From NCBI RefSeq assembly GCF_014203275.1, contig NZ_JACHIP010000001.1:930001-994000 (forward strand): 64,000 nucleotides of DNA, read 5' to 3'. The notes beneath the pieces are model-generated. The model was not told where the DNA came from, did not search any database, and was given only the letters and a program-made list of their open reading frames with translations. Source of the stretch: Granulicella aggregans (GTDB taxonomy: Bacteria; Acidobacteriota; Terriglobia; Terriglobales; Acidobacteriaceae). The position numbers were made by a program, and so were the translations under genes. Of this stretch, positions 1 to 9,630 are shown in pieces (the stretch's first letter is position 1; each line of letters opens with the position of its first letter).

Positions 1-1
1 C

Positions 2-463
2 CTCACCATGGGTGCCGACCCCCTCGTTTCGAACATCGCCAGCGCCAGCGCCTGGGCCCTCGCCGACCACCGCGAGATCCTCGAACTCTCCCTCGCCATG
101 GCCGACGACCCCGACTTCCCATCCGAAGAAGACCCCGGCCCCGAGCCCACCCTCATCCACGGCTTCCTCGTCCGCAAATCCGAAAAGACCCACGGAACTG
201 GACGCAAAATAGAGGGTTTCCTCAAGCCCGGCGCTCAAGTCGTCATTGTCGACGACGTCTGCACCACCGGAGGATCCACCATCACCGCTATCGAAGCCGC
301 CCGCGAAGCCGGCATGATCGTCGCCGGCGTCCTCTGCCTGGTCGACCGCGAACAAGGTGGCCGCGCCAGGATCGAAGCCGCCGCCGAAGGCGCGCCCTTC
401 CTCGCCGCCTTCACCGCAAACGACGTCCGCAAAGCGCATCTCGCTTTGCCCGCGTCGCGATAA
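2..463 (+). CDS. pyrE: Orotate phosphoribosyltransferase, C-terminal part (5' end outside window)
   Basis: Transfers the phosphoribosyl group of PRPP to orotate to give OMP in pyrimidine synthesis in the cytoplasm. The reading frame is open from base 2, so the gene starts before the window. Visible are the GADPLV segment that precedes the catalytic loop and the type I PRTase PRPP-binding motif VIVDDVCTTGGST near bases 241-280. An internal ATG at base 8 is not a plausible start because it would remove the N-terminal half of the fold. The stop lies 11 bases before mtnA on the same strand, so the two may be cotranscribed. The family assignment is secure. Confidence 0.9.
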   Translation, partial: LTMGADPLVSNIASASAWALADHREILELSLAMADDPDFPSEEDPGPEPTLIHGFLVRKSEKTHGTGRKIEGFLKPGAQVVIVDDVCTTGGSTITAIEAAREAGMIVAGVLCLVDREQGGRARIEAAAEGAPFLAAFTANDVRKAHLALPASR

Positions 464-474
464 ACTAAATACAC

Positions 475-1548
475 ATGATTCCCACCCTCGAATGGCTTCC
501 CACCGGCGTCAACTTCCTCGATCAGACCAAGCTCCCGCTTGAAGAGACCTACGTTCTCGCGACCGACTACAAACAGGTCGCCACCGTCATCCGCGACATG
601 ATCGTCCGCGGCGCTCCCGCCATCGGCGTCTCCGCCGCCATGGGCGTCGCCATCGGCATTCAGCGCAGCCAAGCAACATCTCTCGCCGAGCTGACCAAAG
701 AGGTCGCCGAGATCGACGCTCACCTCGCCGCCACCCGGCCCACCGCCGTCAACCTCTTCTGGGGCATCGCCGAGATCCGCAATCTCTACAACAATCTCGC
801 CGCCAAGAACACCCCCATCTCCGAGATCAAGGAAGCCGTCGTAGCCCGCGCCCGCCAGATGTACGACGAGGACATCGCTGCCTGCAAGCAGATGGGCGCA
901 AACGGCGCATCCCTGCTGCCGAAGCAGGGCACCGTCCTCACCCACTGCAACGCCGGAGCACTCGCCACCTGCGGCTACGGCTCAGCTCTCGGAGTCATCC
1001 GCGCAGCCATCGAAGCCGGCCATAAGATCGACGTCTTTGCCGACGAGACCCGCCCCTTCCTGCAAGGCGCGCGCCTCACCGCATGGGAGCTCATGAAGGA
1101 CAACATCCCCACCACGGTCCTCTGCGACAATATGGCCGCCTCGCTCATGTACCAGGGCAAGATTCAGGCCGTCATCGTCGGCGCAGACCGCATCGCGGCC
1201 AACGGCGACGTCGCCAACAAGATCGGGACGTATGGTGTGGCAATTCTGGCTAAAGAACACGGCATCCCCTTCTACGTAGCCGCCCCCTGGTCCACCATCG
1301 ACATCAAGACGGCTCACGGCGGCCTCATCCCCATCGAACAGCGCTCCGCCCTCGAAGTTACTCACTCCAACGGCAAGCAGATGACCCCCGATGGCGTTGG
1401 GATCGAGAACCCCGCCTTCGACGTCACCCCGGCGAAGTACGTCACCGCCATCATCACAGAGCGCGGCGTCCTCACCGGCCCTTACAACGAATCAATCCAG
1501 GCCTTCGCCTCCGCCGACACGACGCAACCCGCGCTCGTCGAAGCCTAA
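475..1548 (+). CDS. mtnA: S-methyl-5-thioribose-1-phosphate isomerase
   Basis: Isomerises 5-methylthioribose-1-phosphate to methylthioribulose-1-phosphate in the methionine salvage pathway. The 357-residue length is normal for MtnA. Family signatures visible are [13 protein letters not shown] near residue 45, [10 protein letters not shown] with the catalytic Cys near residue 165, and [19 protein letters not shown] with the catalytic Asp near residue 240. These separate it from eIF2B-like relatives. The ATG at 475 has no clear Shine-Dalgarno sequence but gives the expected N-terminus. No other salvage gene is visible in the window. Confidence 0.95.
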   Translation: MIPTLEWLPTGVNFLDQTKLPLEETYVLATDYKQVATVIRDMIVRGAPAIGVSAAMGVAIGIQRSQATSLAELTKEVAEIDAHLAATRPTAVNLFWGIAEIRNLYNNLAAKNTPISEIKEAVVARARQMYDEDIAACKQMGANGASLLPKQGTVLTHCNAGALATCGYGSALGVIRAAIEAGHKIDVFADETRPFLQGARLTAWELMKDNIPTTVLCDNMAASLMYQGKIQAVIVGADRIAANGDVANKIGTYGVAILAKEHGIPFYVAAPWSTIDIKTAHGGLIPIEQRSALEVTHSNGKQMTPDGVGIENPAFDVTPAKYVTAIITERGVLTGPYNESIQAFASADTTQPALVEA

Positions 1549-1675
1549 ACCTCTTGCCACCCTCTCATCGCACCTCGCGGTGGGAGGGTCAAACGCTACC
1601 GCCGCGAAGTTCATCTCCCACAACTCCACGCAGCAATTCAGACCACGCTACCCAAGCCGGGCGGATAATCGATCA

Positions 1676-1981
1676 GTGCTGCCCGCCGTCTTCAATCCGC
1701 GCCAGAAGTCCCTCATTCGCGGAAACATCCTCGTGCTCTCCAGTCTTCTAGCCGCCTTCCCCCTCTCCGGCTTCCCGCATAACCGAGCCACCCCCTACCT
1801 CGTCATCCCCACCCTCCTGGCCATCGCCGGTACCGTCGACACGGTTCGCTGCATCCGCCGCCGCTGGAGCTTCTATCACGCTGGCGTCATCCTCTGCATC
1901 TATATGGACCTGATGGCCCTCACGCTCATCCTCGTCTTCCTGCTTTACCCCTACGCTCTCTGGATGAGCGGCGCTCATTAA
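1676..1981 (+). CDS. Small hypothetical membrane protein
   Basis: The family is not recognised. The open frame extends far upstream and overlaps the end of mtnA, but its upstream part is Pro/Ser/Thr/Arg shadow sequence. A GTG at 1676 gives a 101-residue protein with three hydrophobic segments: roughly residues 17-27, 35-48 and 66-92, the last likely two helices or one long one. They are separated by a basic loop containing CIRRRW. The positively charged loop and hydrophobic ends fit an inner-membrane protein. The start is uncertain because no strong ribosome binding site is visible. Confidence 0.5.
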   Translation: MLPAVFNPRQKSLIRGNILVLSSLLAAFPLSGFPHNRATPYLVIPTLLAIAGTVDTVRCIRRRWSFYHAGVILCIYMDLMALTLILVFLLYPYALWMSGAH

Positions 1982-2095
1982 CCCAATGCTGGCGAACGTC
2001 GACATCCCCGCCAAATCCACCGCCTCATCGCACCACGCTGCTATACTCAGCCGCATCATAAAGAGCATCAACGTCATTCCCCGGGAGATTATCCA

Positions 2096-2503
2096 GTGCT
2101 CAAAGGTTTTCGTGACTTCATCCTTCGTGGCAACGTAGTCGACCTCGCAGTCGCCGTCATCATCGGTGCCGCCTTCGGCTCCGTCGTCACCGCGCTGACC
2201 ACCGACATCATCACCCCTTTCATCGCCGCCATCGTTGGCAAGCCCAGCTTCGAGGCCCTCTTCTTCTTCGTCAACGGCGGAAAGATCCTCTACGGCAGCT
2301 TCCTCAATGCCGTCATCGACTTCGTCCTGAAGGCCTCGGTCGTCTATTTCTTCATTGTGGTTCCACTCGGCTACCTGCTCGCGAAGGTGAAAGGCCCGGT
2401 GCCGGAAGCTCCGCCCGTCACGAAGGTCTGTGCCCAGTGCCTCTCGGATATTCCGGTCGCCGCGAAGCGCTGCAAGTTCTGCACCGAACCCGTCGTCGCA
2501 TAA
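2096..2503 (+). CDS. mscL: Large-conductance mechanosensitive channel with C-terminal zinc-ribbon-like tail
   Basis: Homopentameric inner-membrane channel that opens under membrane tension and releases solutes during osmotic downshock. The 135-residue product shows the classic N-terminus (LKGFRDFILRGNVVDLAVAVIIGAAFG, split here as LKGFRDF and NVVDLAVAVIIGAAFG) forming TM1. TM2 follows around residues 75-100. After TM2 come two CxxC pairs (CAQC and CKFC, residues ~112-130), a small zinc-ribbon-like tail absent from E. coli MscL but frequent in several soil phyla. The GTG start at 2096 has a GGGAG element 9-13 bases upstream. A strong hairpin follows the stop. Confidence 0.93.
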   Translation: MLKGFRDFILRGNVVDLAVAVIIGAAFGSVVTALTTDIITPFIAAIVGKPSFEALFFFVNGGKILYGSFLNAVIDFVLKASVVYFFIVVPLGYLLAKVKGPVPEAPPVTKVCAQCLSDIPVAAKRCKFCTEPVVA

Positions 2504-2510
2504 AGCGCGC

Positions 2511-2543
2511 AGGGCCAACTGGCATCAACGCTCAGTTGGCCCT
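2511..2543 (+). terminator. Hairpin after mscL
   Basis: Perfect 11-bp inverted repeat AGGGCCAACTG / CAGTTGGCCCT with an 11-base loop, starting 7 bases after the mscL stop codon. There is no U-tract after the 3' arm, so it may be a processing or stability hairpin, or a U-less terminator. A similar AGGGCCAAT hairpin lies at 7242-7268 beyond thiC. Confidence 0.6.
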
Positions 2544-2578
2544 GGCGGGTAGAAATCACTCCGAGTAGAGAGACCACA

Positions 2579-3364
2579 GTGCTGTCCGCCTTTAGCTCGA
2601 CCATGAAGAGACGCCTGCCCACGCTGCATGGGTTTCTCAAGCAGAGCCTAAGGCAATCCCAACTCCCGGTTCCGAAGATGCTCTTCGGCAGGCCGGTATG
2701 GACACATCCCCGGCTCTTGAATATCAGGCTCAATGAGCCGCACGTCATGCGATGGATCTCCGAAAGGCTGCATCCAGGAGACGTGTTTTTCGATGTCGGC
2801 GCTCACCAGGGATGGATGTCCATGGTTGCCGCCCGGCGGGTAGGAGTCCGGGGCAGGGTTGCCGCTTTCGAGCCATCTCCAGCCCTGCTTGAATCCTTGT
2901 CCTTTCACAAGCGGCTGAACCGTCTCTCCCAGCTCGACATCGTTTCCAAAGCCGTCTCCAATCGAGATGAATTAACGCCCTTTCACCTGGTTGGAGACGG
3001 CAATTCATTCATGAACTCTCTTGCGGGTACGGAGATCACGAATATCTCTCCTGAGAATCTCTCCGTGATCGAGATCGAAGCCATCACTTTGGACACCTAC
3101 TCGCGTCAGTCCGGACTCGTCCCCCATCTGATCAAGATCGATACCGAAGGTTCAGAGATGTGGGTCTGCGAGGGCGCGAGACACCTTCTCGCCCAGCACC
3201 ATCCTGCACTCATCATTGCGACTCATCCCCCATGGCTTCCCAAGGGGCAAACGGTAGAAGCTCTCTTCGATCTGTTGAACGACCACGGTTATCGAATCGT
3301 GGACTCAGTCATCTCCAGATACAAGCAAGATGATTTCGGAGATTACCTCTGCATTGCGGACTAA
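2579..3364 (+). CDS. FkbM family SAM-dependent methyltransferase
   Basis: Likely O-methyltransferase of the FkbM family, often acting on sugars or secondary metabolites; the substrate is not predictable here. Seen in the 261-residue protein are the SAM-binding motif VFFDVGAHQGWMS near residue 64, the acidic AAFEPSP strand end near residue 98, and the FkbM signature HLIKIDTEGSE near residue 183. The domain fills residues ~55-250. A GTG start at 2579 is used; an ATG at 2603 is an alternative. It stands alone between mscL and a peptidase, with no glycosyltransferase neighbours to indicate its pathway. Confidence 0.82.
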   Translation: MLSAFSSTMKRRLPTLHGFLKQSLRQSQLPVPKMLFGRPVWTHPRLLNIRLNEPHVMRWISERLHPGDVFFDVGAHQGWMSMVAARRVGVRGRVAAFEPSPALLESLSFHKRLNRLSQLDIVSKAVSNRDELTPFHLVGDGNSFMNSLAGTEITNISPENLSVIEIEAITLDTYSRQSGLVPHLIKIDTEGSEMWVCEGARHLLAQHHPALIIATHPPWLPKGQTVEALFDLLNDHGYRIVDSVISRYKQDDFGDYLCIAD

Positions 3365-3487
3365 GCGCCTTCATCGGTGCTGCCTTCTAACATCTGGTTA
3401 GTGGCTTTGCCGTTGTGTCCCTTGCATCCCGCCCCAAATCTCTCTACGCTCATAGGCAGTCAAATTCCATAGAAGACAAGGCCCTAC

Positions 3488-5644
3488 TTGACCCTCAAGC
3501 GATTCGCCTGCCTGCTCCCTTTTACTGCCTCCGCTCTCCTCGCCCAGCAGCCGCAGCAGGTCTTCGGCTATCGCGACTTCACCCAGCAAGCCAAGTGGGA
3601 TGCAGCCTTCCTCGCCGTCCCCGACGCGAAGCTGGCTGGCCAGCACCTCAAGACCCTCACCGCCGAGCCCCACTGGGCCAGCTCGCCCGAAGACTACAAG
3701 ACCGCCCAGTACGTCGCCGAAAAGTTCAAAGCCGCGGGCCTCGACACGAAGATCGTCCCCTACAGCGTCCTGATGAACAAGCCCATCAGCATCGCGATCG
3801 AGGCCCACGACGCCAACGGCAAGCTCCTCATGTCCGGCCCATCGCCCGAACACGTAGACCCAACGAAAGACGGCGGCGATCCCTTCCAGGACGATCCCCG
3901 CGTCACCCCCGCCTTCAACGGCTCCAGCCCCTCCGGCGACATCACCGGCGAGGTCGTCTTCGCCAACTTCGGCACCCTCGCCGACTTCAAAAAGCTCGCT
4001 GCCCTCGGCGTCAGCGTCAAGGACAAGATCGTCCTCGTCCGCTACGGCGGCAACTTCCGCGGTGTCAAGGTCTACATTGCCCAGCAGTACGGAGCCAAAG
4101 GCGTCCTCATCTACTCCGACCCCGCCGACGACGGCTACGTGAAGGGCGACATGTACCCCAAGGGGCCCTACCGCCCGGAGTCTGGCGTCCAGCGCGGCTC
4201 GACCCAATTCCTTCCGATCTATCCCGGCGACCCCGAGACCCCCGGCATAGCCTCCACGCCCGACCTGCCCGATTCGAAGCGCATCCCCGCTGACAAGCTC
4301 CAGAAGAACCAGCCCAGCATCCCCGCCAACCCGCTCTCTTACAAGGACGCCGCGCCGATCCTACAGGCCCTAGGCGGCCCGCAGACCCCGCGTGACTGGC
4401 AGGGCGGCCTTCCCTTCACTTATCACCTCGGCGGAGCTCCCGGCGCAGCCGCCGTGACCGTCCACATGCACTTGGAGCAGGAGACGAAACTCCGCACCAT
4501 CTGGGACGTCATCGGCACCATCCCCGGCACCGACCCCGAGCAGAAGGACGACTGGGTTGTCGCCGGCAACCATCGCGATGCCTGGGTCTACGGCGCAGTG
4601 GATCCCAACAGCGGCACTGCTGCCATGCTCGAGACCGTCCACGGCCTCGGTGATCTCCTCAAGCAGGGCTGGAAGCCCAAGCGCACCATCGTCATCGGAT
4701 CGTGGGACGCCGAAGAAGAAGGCCTCATCGGCTCTACAGAGTGGGTTGAAGACAACGCCGAGCATCTGAAGCACGCCGTCGCCTACTTCAACACCGATGT
4801 AGGCGTAGCCGGCCCCGACTTCAACGCCTCAGCCGTTCCATCCCTGAAGCAGTTCGTCCGCGAAGTCACCCAGGGCGTCGCCAGCCCGCAGGGCGGAACC
4901 GTCTACGACGCCTGGAAGAAGAGCCAGGAAGATGGTCATGGCCGTCGCGGCCAGTCCGAATTCGCGAACGGGGCCAACAACAAATCGACCGAAGTCCATG
5001 TCGGCGACCTCGGCTCCGGTTCCGACTTCACGCCCTTCATCCAGCACATGGGCGTGCCTTCGACCGACATCGGCTCCGAGGGCCCCTACGGCGTCTACCA
5101 CTCTGTGTTCGATAACTACAACTGGTTCACCAAGTTCGCCGACCCCACCTTCGTCTACGAGCAGCAGCAGGCCCGCGTCTTCGGCCTCGAGATTCTGCAT
5201 ATGGCCGACGCCGACATCCTTCCCTACGACTACCGCCCCTACAGCAAGGAGATCGCAGGCTACATCGTCACCGCACAGCAGAAGGCTGAGGCCGCCAAGC
5301 TAGGCCTAGACTTCGCCGCCGCCACTAAGGCCGCCGCCCGTTTCTCCGCCGCAGCCCAAACCGCATACCGAAGTCAGACCGGAACTCCCACCGACCTCGC
5401 TGCCTTGAATCGCGCCCTGCGAGACGCGGAGTCCGCTCTACTCGACCCCGAGGGACTGCCGCGCCGAAGCTGGTACAAGCACGTCATCTATTCGCCGGGC
5501 GAGTTTACCGGTTACGCCGCAGTTGTCATACCTGGCGTGACGGAGGCGATCGACGAGCCGGATGCAGCACGCGCCCAGGCTCAGATCGCACGCCTCGCCG
5601 AAGCCGTCAACCGGTCGGCGGATATGTTGGAGTTGGCGAAGTAG
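3488..5644 (+). CDS. Secreted M28 family Zn-peptidase, glutamate carboxypeptidase II-like
   Basis: Zinc-dependent exopeptidase resembling glutamate carboxypeptidase II / transferrin-receptor family proteins. The 718-residue protein starts at a TTG with a signal peptide (MTLKRFACLLPFTASALLAQ). It then has a PA insert domain (~110-270), the M28 catalytic domain (~300-550) and a TfR dimerisation-like domain to the end. All metal and catalytic residues appear present: His in GNHRDAW, Asp in AVDPNSG, the Glu pair in WDAEEEG, Asp in FNTDVG, and a late His in GVYHSVFDNY. It probably works in the periplasm or outside the cell on small acidic peptides. No linked transporter is visible. Confidence 0.92.
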   Translation: MTLKRFACLLPFTASALLAQQPQQVFGYRDFTQQAKWDAAFLAVPDAKLAGQHLKTLTAEPHWASSPEDYKTAQYVAEKFKAAGLDTKIVPYSVLMNKPISIAIEAHDANGKLLMSGPSPEHVDPTKDGGDPFQDDPRVTPAFNGSSPSGDITGEVVFANFGTLADFKKLAALGVSVKDKIVLVRYGGNFRGVKVYIAQQYGAKGVLIYSDPADDGYVKGDMYPKGPYRPESGVQRGSTQFLPIYPGDPETPGIASTPDLPDSKRIPADKLQKNQPSIPANPLSYKDAAPILQALGGPQTPRDWQGGLPFTYHLGGAPGAAAVTVHMHLEQETKLRTIWDVIGTIPGTDPEQKDDWVVAGNHRDAWVYGAVDPNSGTAAMLETVHGLGDLLKQGWKPKRTIVIGSWDAEEEGLIGSTEWVEDNAEHLKHAVAYFNTDVGVAGPDFNASAVPSLKQFVREVTQGVASPQGGTVYDAWKKSQEDGHGRRGQSEFANGANNKSTEVHVGDLGSGSDFTPFIQHMGVPSTDIGSEGPYGVYHSVFDNYNWFTKFADPTFVYEQQQARVFGLEILHMADADILPYDYRPYSKEIAGYIVTAQQKAEAAKLGLDFAAATKAAARFSAAAQTAYRSQTGTPTDLAALNRALRDAESALLDPEGLPRRSWYKHVIYSPGEFTGYAAVVIPGVTEAIDEPDAARAQAQIARLAEAVNRSADMLELAK

Positions 5645-5916
5645 GAATTGGCAAGAAAGGCACTTTGCACCATCTGTGATGCAAGTTATTCAGAAGAATG
5701 CATGCAACCAGAATTTAATGCCCGGCATCGTCACATTTCTGTTGATTAACCCGCAGGCATGCACCAAAATCGATTTCATTGCAACGAAACAAGGGCTTGG
5801 CTCATGTGCAACGTTAGCGGCATGGGATCGATCTCGGAAGTGCCATTCCCAACTCGGGAAAACGCTTCCATCCTGTAAACGAATGCGGTCCCACTCTCCC
5901 AAGGAATCTGCCTCGC
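5645..5916. other. Intergenic stretch between convergent genes
   Basis: Noticeably less GC-rich than the flanks. No convincing gene, hairpin terminator or repeat was found. The longer open frames here lack coding character. The segment ends at a possible 31-codon membrane peptide. Confidence 0.5.
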
Positions 5917-6012
5917 ATGTTGCTTAATGATCTGTTTCTTGCTCTTGCATTCGTCGTTACCGTTATCGGGCCGGTTTTTATACTGATGCGCGGGCACGCT
6001 GCAAAGGATTAG
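5917..6012 (+). CDS. Possible 31-residue single-pass membrane peptide
   Basis: Short ORF beginning ATG TTG CTT, preceded by AAGGAA about 9 bases upstream. It encodes one hydrophobic helix (LFLALAFVVTVIGPVFIL) and a short basic tail. Its last 35 bases overlap, on the opposite strand, the 3' end of the downstream acyltransferase gene. The helix, ribosome binding site and lower-GC context support a real small gene. At this length chance is not excluded, and no family is recognised. Confidence 0.38.
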   Translation: MLLNDLFLALAFVVTVIGPVFILMRGHAAKD

Positions 6013-7150
6013 TCGCCGCTGCCCGACGTTGGCTCAACAGCATCGCTGCGGGCCGTAGCACGGTTCTTTCTTTAAGCAACGCATCATCCAGATGACCGTT
6101 GCAGATCACGGCCAACCTCTCCGGAATCGCCCTGCCCAGGTTTTGCATCAGACGAACGACGTGGCTCGCAACCATTTTCACTGCGGCAGCGGATCCATTC
6201 CTACGGTCAACAAAGATCGACCTGTAGTTCTCCGGCTGGCAATATCGCCCGAAACTCAGTGAGCTACCCCCCATAAAGTGCAGGCACGTTAGTCCCTCTT
6301 CAATCAGGTACTTCGTCACGTATCCACGAAGCACCAGGGACAGGCTCAATCGCTCGTGCTTCACATCATTCAACTGGGTAAGAAGGTGGAACTTCCCGCC
6401 CTTTCGGAAGCCGCACATCACCGCGACCAGGGTTCCTTCACTATCGCGCAGGCCAAGCCGCTCTCCGCCATGAAGCTCCAGCAGTCTCTCGTCGCGAGCA
6501 AGCCGCAGCGGATCAGCGGGAAAGTCGGTCTCCGAGTTCAACCTTTCCACGGCGAGGTCGTACTCCAACTTCCCCAGCAACGTTACAAACTCAATCCCTT
6601 CCAGCTCCGTCTTGCGCGTGAAGGCACGGATGTTGCGTCGCGTATGTTTGCCCAGGCCGCTGAGAAACTCCTCATAGTCCGGCAGCAGAGGAAGCAGATC
6701 GCCCGGGATGACGGCATCGAGGGTCTTCATCTTGAGCCCCCTCACCGGAGCGACGGCCTCGCCCCGAGGCAGAAGCCGCAGATGGAGCGAATGGACACCC
6801 TCGCTCGTCAACTGGCGAATCGCTGCGCACAACACATAGCTCTCGTCGGCAGCCGAACACAGAAGCAGACCGCGCCCCGTAAAGTCGCCGCCAATTCCAT
6901 ATCCCGTGGCCAGACCCTTCAAATAGTGTTGCGTAGCATACAGCACGCCGACCAGCTTCGCCTCTCGCCATACGGCCACCGAGCAGGAACGTCTGGTGTC
7001 GTCGGTCGCCGTCAAAAAATGGATTGGATTAAGCAGCACATCAGACTCGACCCCAAGCCCGCGCCGGAGCTCTTGCAGCTCATCCCAATGAGCCGCAAAA
7101 CTCTCTGCATCGAGCAATATCTTTGACTGTGTCTGAGTCTGAGTCTGCAT
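5978..7150 (-). CDS. FemAB/BioF2-like GNAT N-acyltransferase
   Basis: Belongs to the GNAT-fold group annotated as Acetyltransf_6, also found in exopolysaccharide and cellulose-related acyltransferases. Evidence in the 390-residue protein: the helix segment FLSGLGKHTRRNIRAF near residues 150-165 typical of this family, the later strand HLLTQLNDVKHERLSLS, and GLTCLHFMGGSSLSFG near residue 300. The substrate is unknown. The ATG at 7150 is used; a GTG at 7165 would add five residues. The first codons form a short CAGACT-type repeat giving QTQTQTQ. It is monocistronic between the 5.6-5.9 kb gap and thiC. Confidence 0.72.
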   Translation of the reverse strand: MQTQTQTQSKILLDAESFAAHWDELQELRRGLGVESDVLLNPIHFLTATDDTRRSCSVAVWREAKLVGVLYATQHYLKGLATGYGIGGDFTGRGLLLCSAADESYVLCAAIRQLTSEGVHSLHLRLLPRGEAVAPVRGLKMKTLDAVIPGDLLPLLPDYEEFLSGLGKHTRRNIRAFTRKTELEGIEFVTLLGKLEYDLAVERLNSETDFPADPLRLARDERLLELHGGERLGLRDSEGTLVAVMCGFRKGGKFHLLTQLNDVKHERLSLSLVLRGYVTKYLIEEGLTCLHFMGGSSLSFGRYCQPENYRSIFVDRRNGSAAAVKMVASHVVRLMQNLGRAIPERLAVICNGHLDDALLKERTVLRPAAMLLSQRRAAATNPLQRARASV

Positions 7151-7241
7151 CCTGATAGGACCCACGCTTCAAATGTAGGATCTGGCGGTATTGCTTGCTG
7201 GCGATAGCTCGTGCAATTTTGCGCAAGGGGGCTACACCCAG

Positions 7242-7268
7242 AGGGCCAATGAACGAATCATTGGCCCT
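7242..7268 (-). terminator. Hairpin downstream of thiC
   Basis: Perfect 11-bp inverted repeat AGGGCCAATGA / TCATTGGCCCT with a 5-base loop, 36 bases beyond the thiC stop on the minus strand. It lacks a clear U-tract. It is placed as a terminator or 3' stabilising hairpin for thiC, and its stem resembles the hairpin after mscL. Confidence 0.6.
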
Positions 7269-7303
7269 GTCTGGAAACGCAACTTCACAACGTAGGATGC
7301 AAA

Positions 7304-8842
<1,539 letters not shown>

Positions 8843-8980
8843 TCAGAGTATACGCCGGTAACCTGTCGAATTCGGACTAGCTGACTCCGGGTTATGCGAA
8901 CCGCTGCCATTTCCGCCAATCACCTTTTTTGTTCCCGCTCTGCACCCGGCTTACCGGGCGGGCGTAAACTACATGCAGTC

Positions 8981-9436
8981 ATGGCCAGCAATCAGCGCAA
9001 ACCTATCGGAATCATCGTCGCCAGCGTCATCATCCTCGCGACGGTCGCCTATCTCGCCGTCACCTCGATCGGCTCGACCAAGCAGTATTACGTCACCATC
9101 GCGGAGCTGCAGGGGCTTGGCGATAAGGCCTACACGCGCCACCTGCGCGTGGCCGGAAATGTCGCTCCAGGATCGATCAAGCGTCAGGGAATGATGGTCA
9201 ACTTTGCGTTGATGGAGCAGGGCAAGACACTGCAAGTCGCCTACCAGGGCTCTGAGCCGCCACCGGACACGTTCAAGGACGATTCCCAGGCGCTAGCCGT
9301 CGGAACCTATGGGCACGACGGCGTCTTTCACGCCACGGAACTGCAAGCAAAGTGCGCGTCAAAGTATGCGCCAGTAGACAACAAGAAGGCCGCTACACCG
9401 GCCGCCGCCGCTGCTATTTTGCCTTCAACGAAGTAG
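8981..9436 (+). CDS. ccmE: Cytochrome c maturation haem chaperone, CxxxY variant
   Basis: Periplasmic membrane-anchored chaperone that binds haem covalently and passes it to apocytochrome c. The 151-residue protein has an N-terminal TM anchor (residues ~8-28) and the CcmE OB-fold (e.g. YYVTIAEL, HLRVAGNV). The haem-attachment motif is CASKY (Cys125 to Tyr129), not the HxxxY of E. coli. The open frame extends upstream, but ATG 8981 gives the normal N-terminus. The Ala-rich tail is probably disordered. It lies divergent to thiC and is split from ccmA by a minus-strand peptidase gene. Confidence 0.9.
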   Translation: MASNQRKPIGIIVASVIILATVAYLAVTSIGSTKQYYVTIAELQGLGDKAYTRHLRVAGNVAPGSIKRQGMMVNFALMEQGKTLQVAYQGSEPPPDTFKDDSQALAVGTYGHDGVFHATELQAKCASKYAPVDNKKAATPAAAAAILPSTK

Positions 9437-9562
9437 CTCAGAAATGCTCGTTTTTCAGCGTCCACGCGGGCACCGGAACTGACTAGACCACGCGTCGCCC
9501 TCCAAAACCCAATGTTTTTGTGTGCCTGGCGAGATGACCAGCGGGGAATACCCGCTTTCAGC

Positions 9563-9590
9563 CTCAAATGTTCCACGTGGAACATTTGAG
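9563..9590. promoter_or_regulatory. parS-like ParB binding site inside a 28-bp perfect palindrome
   Basis: The core TGTTCCACGTGGAACA at 9569-9584 is fully palindromic and fits the bacterial parS pattern (GTT-N-CACGTG-N-AAC), including the GTTCCACGTGGAAC form known from pseudomonads. The palindrome continues perfectly six bases on each side. It lies between ccmE and a convergent peptidase gene, outside coding sequence. Chromosomal parS sites usually cluster near oriC, so this may indicate an origin-proximal position. Binding is inferred from sequence only. A bidirectional terminator is an alternative, since a hairpin would form. Confidence 0.65.
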
Positions 9591-9630
9591 AGGTGACATG
9601 AAACGCGCAATATTTTTGTAAAACTGGGCG

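Noticed and set aside
235..945. 236-residue minus-strand ORF over pyrE and mtnA
   Set aside because: Antisense shadow of well-supported genes; Gly/Asp-rich nonsense composition.
1391..1675. Upstream extension of the small membrane protein into mtnA
   Set aside because: Overlaps mtnA in another frame and is Ser/Pro/Thr/Arg-rich, so only the part from the GTG at 1676 is kept.
5562..5927. 121-residue plus-strand ORF after the M28 peptidase
   Set aside because: It overlaps the end of the peptidase in another frame and has no coding character or ribosome binding site.
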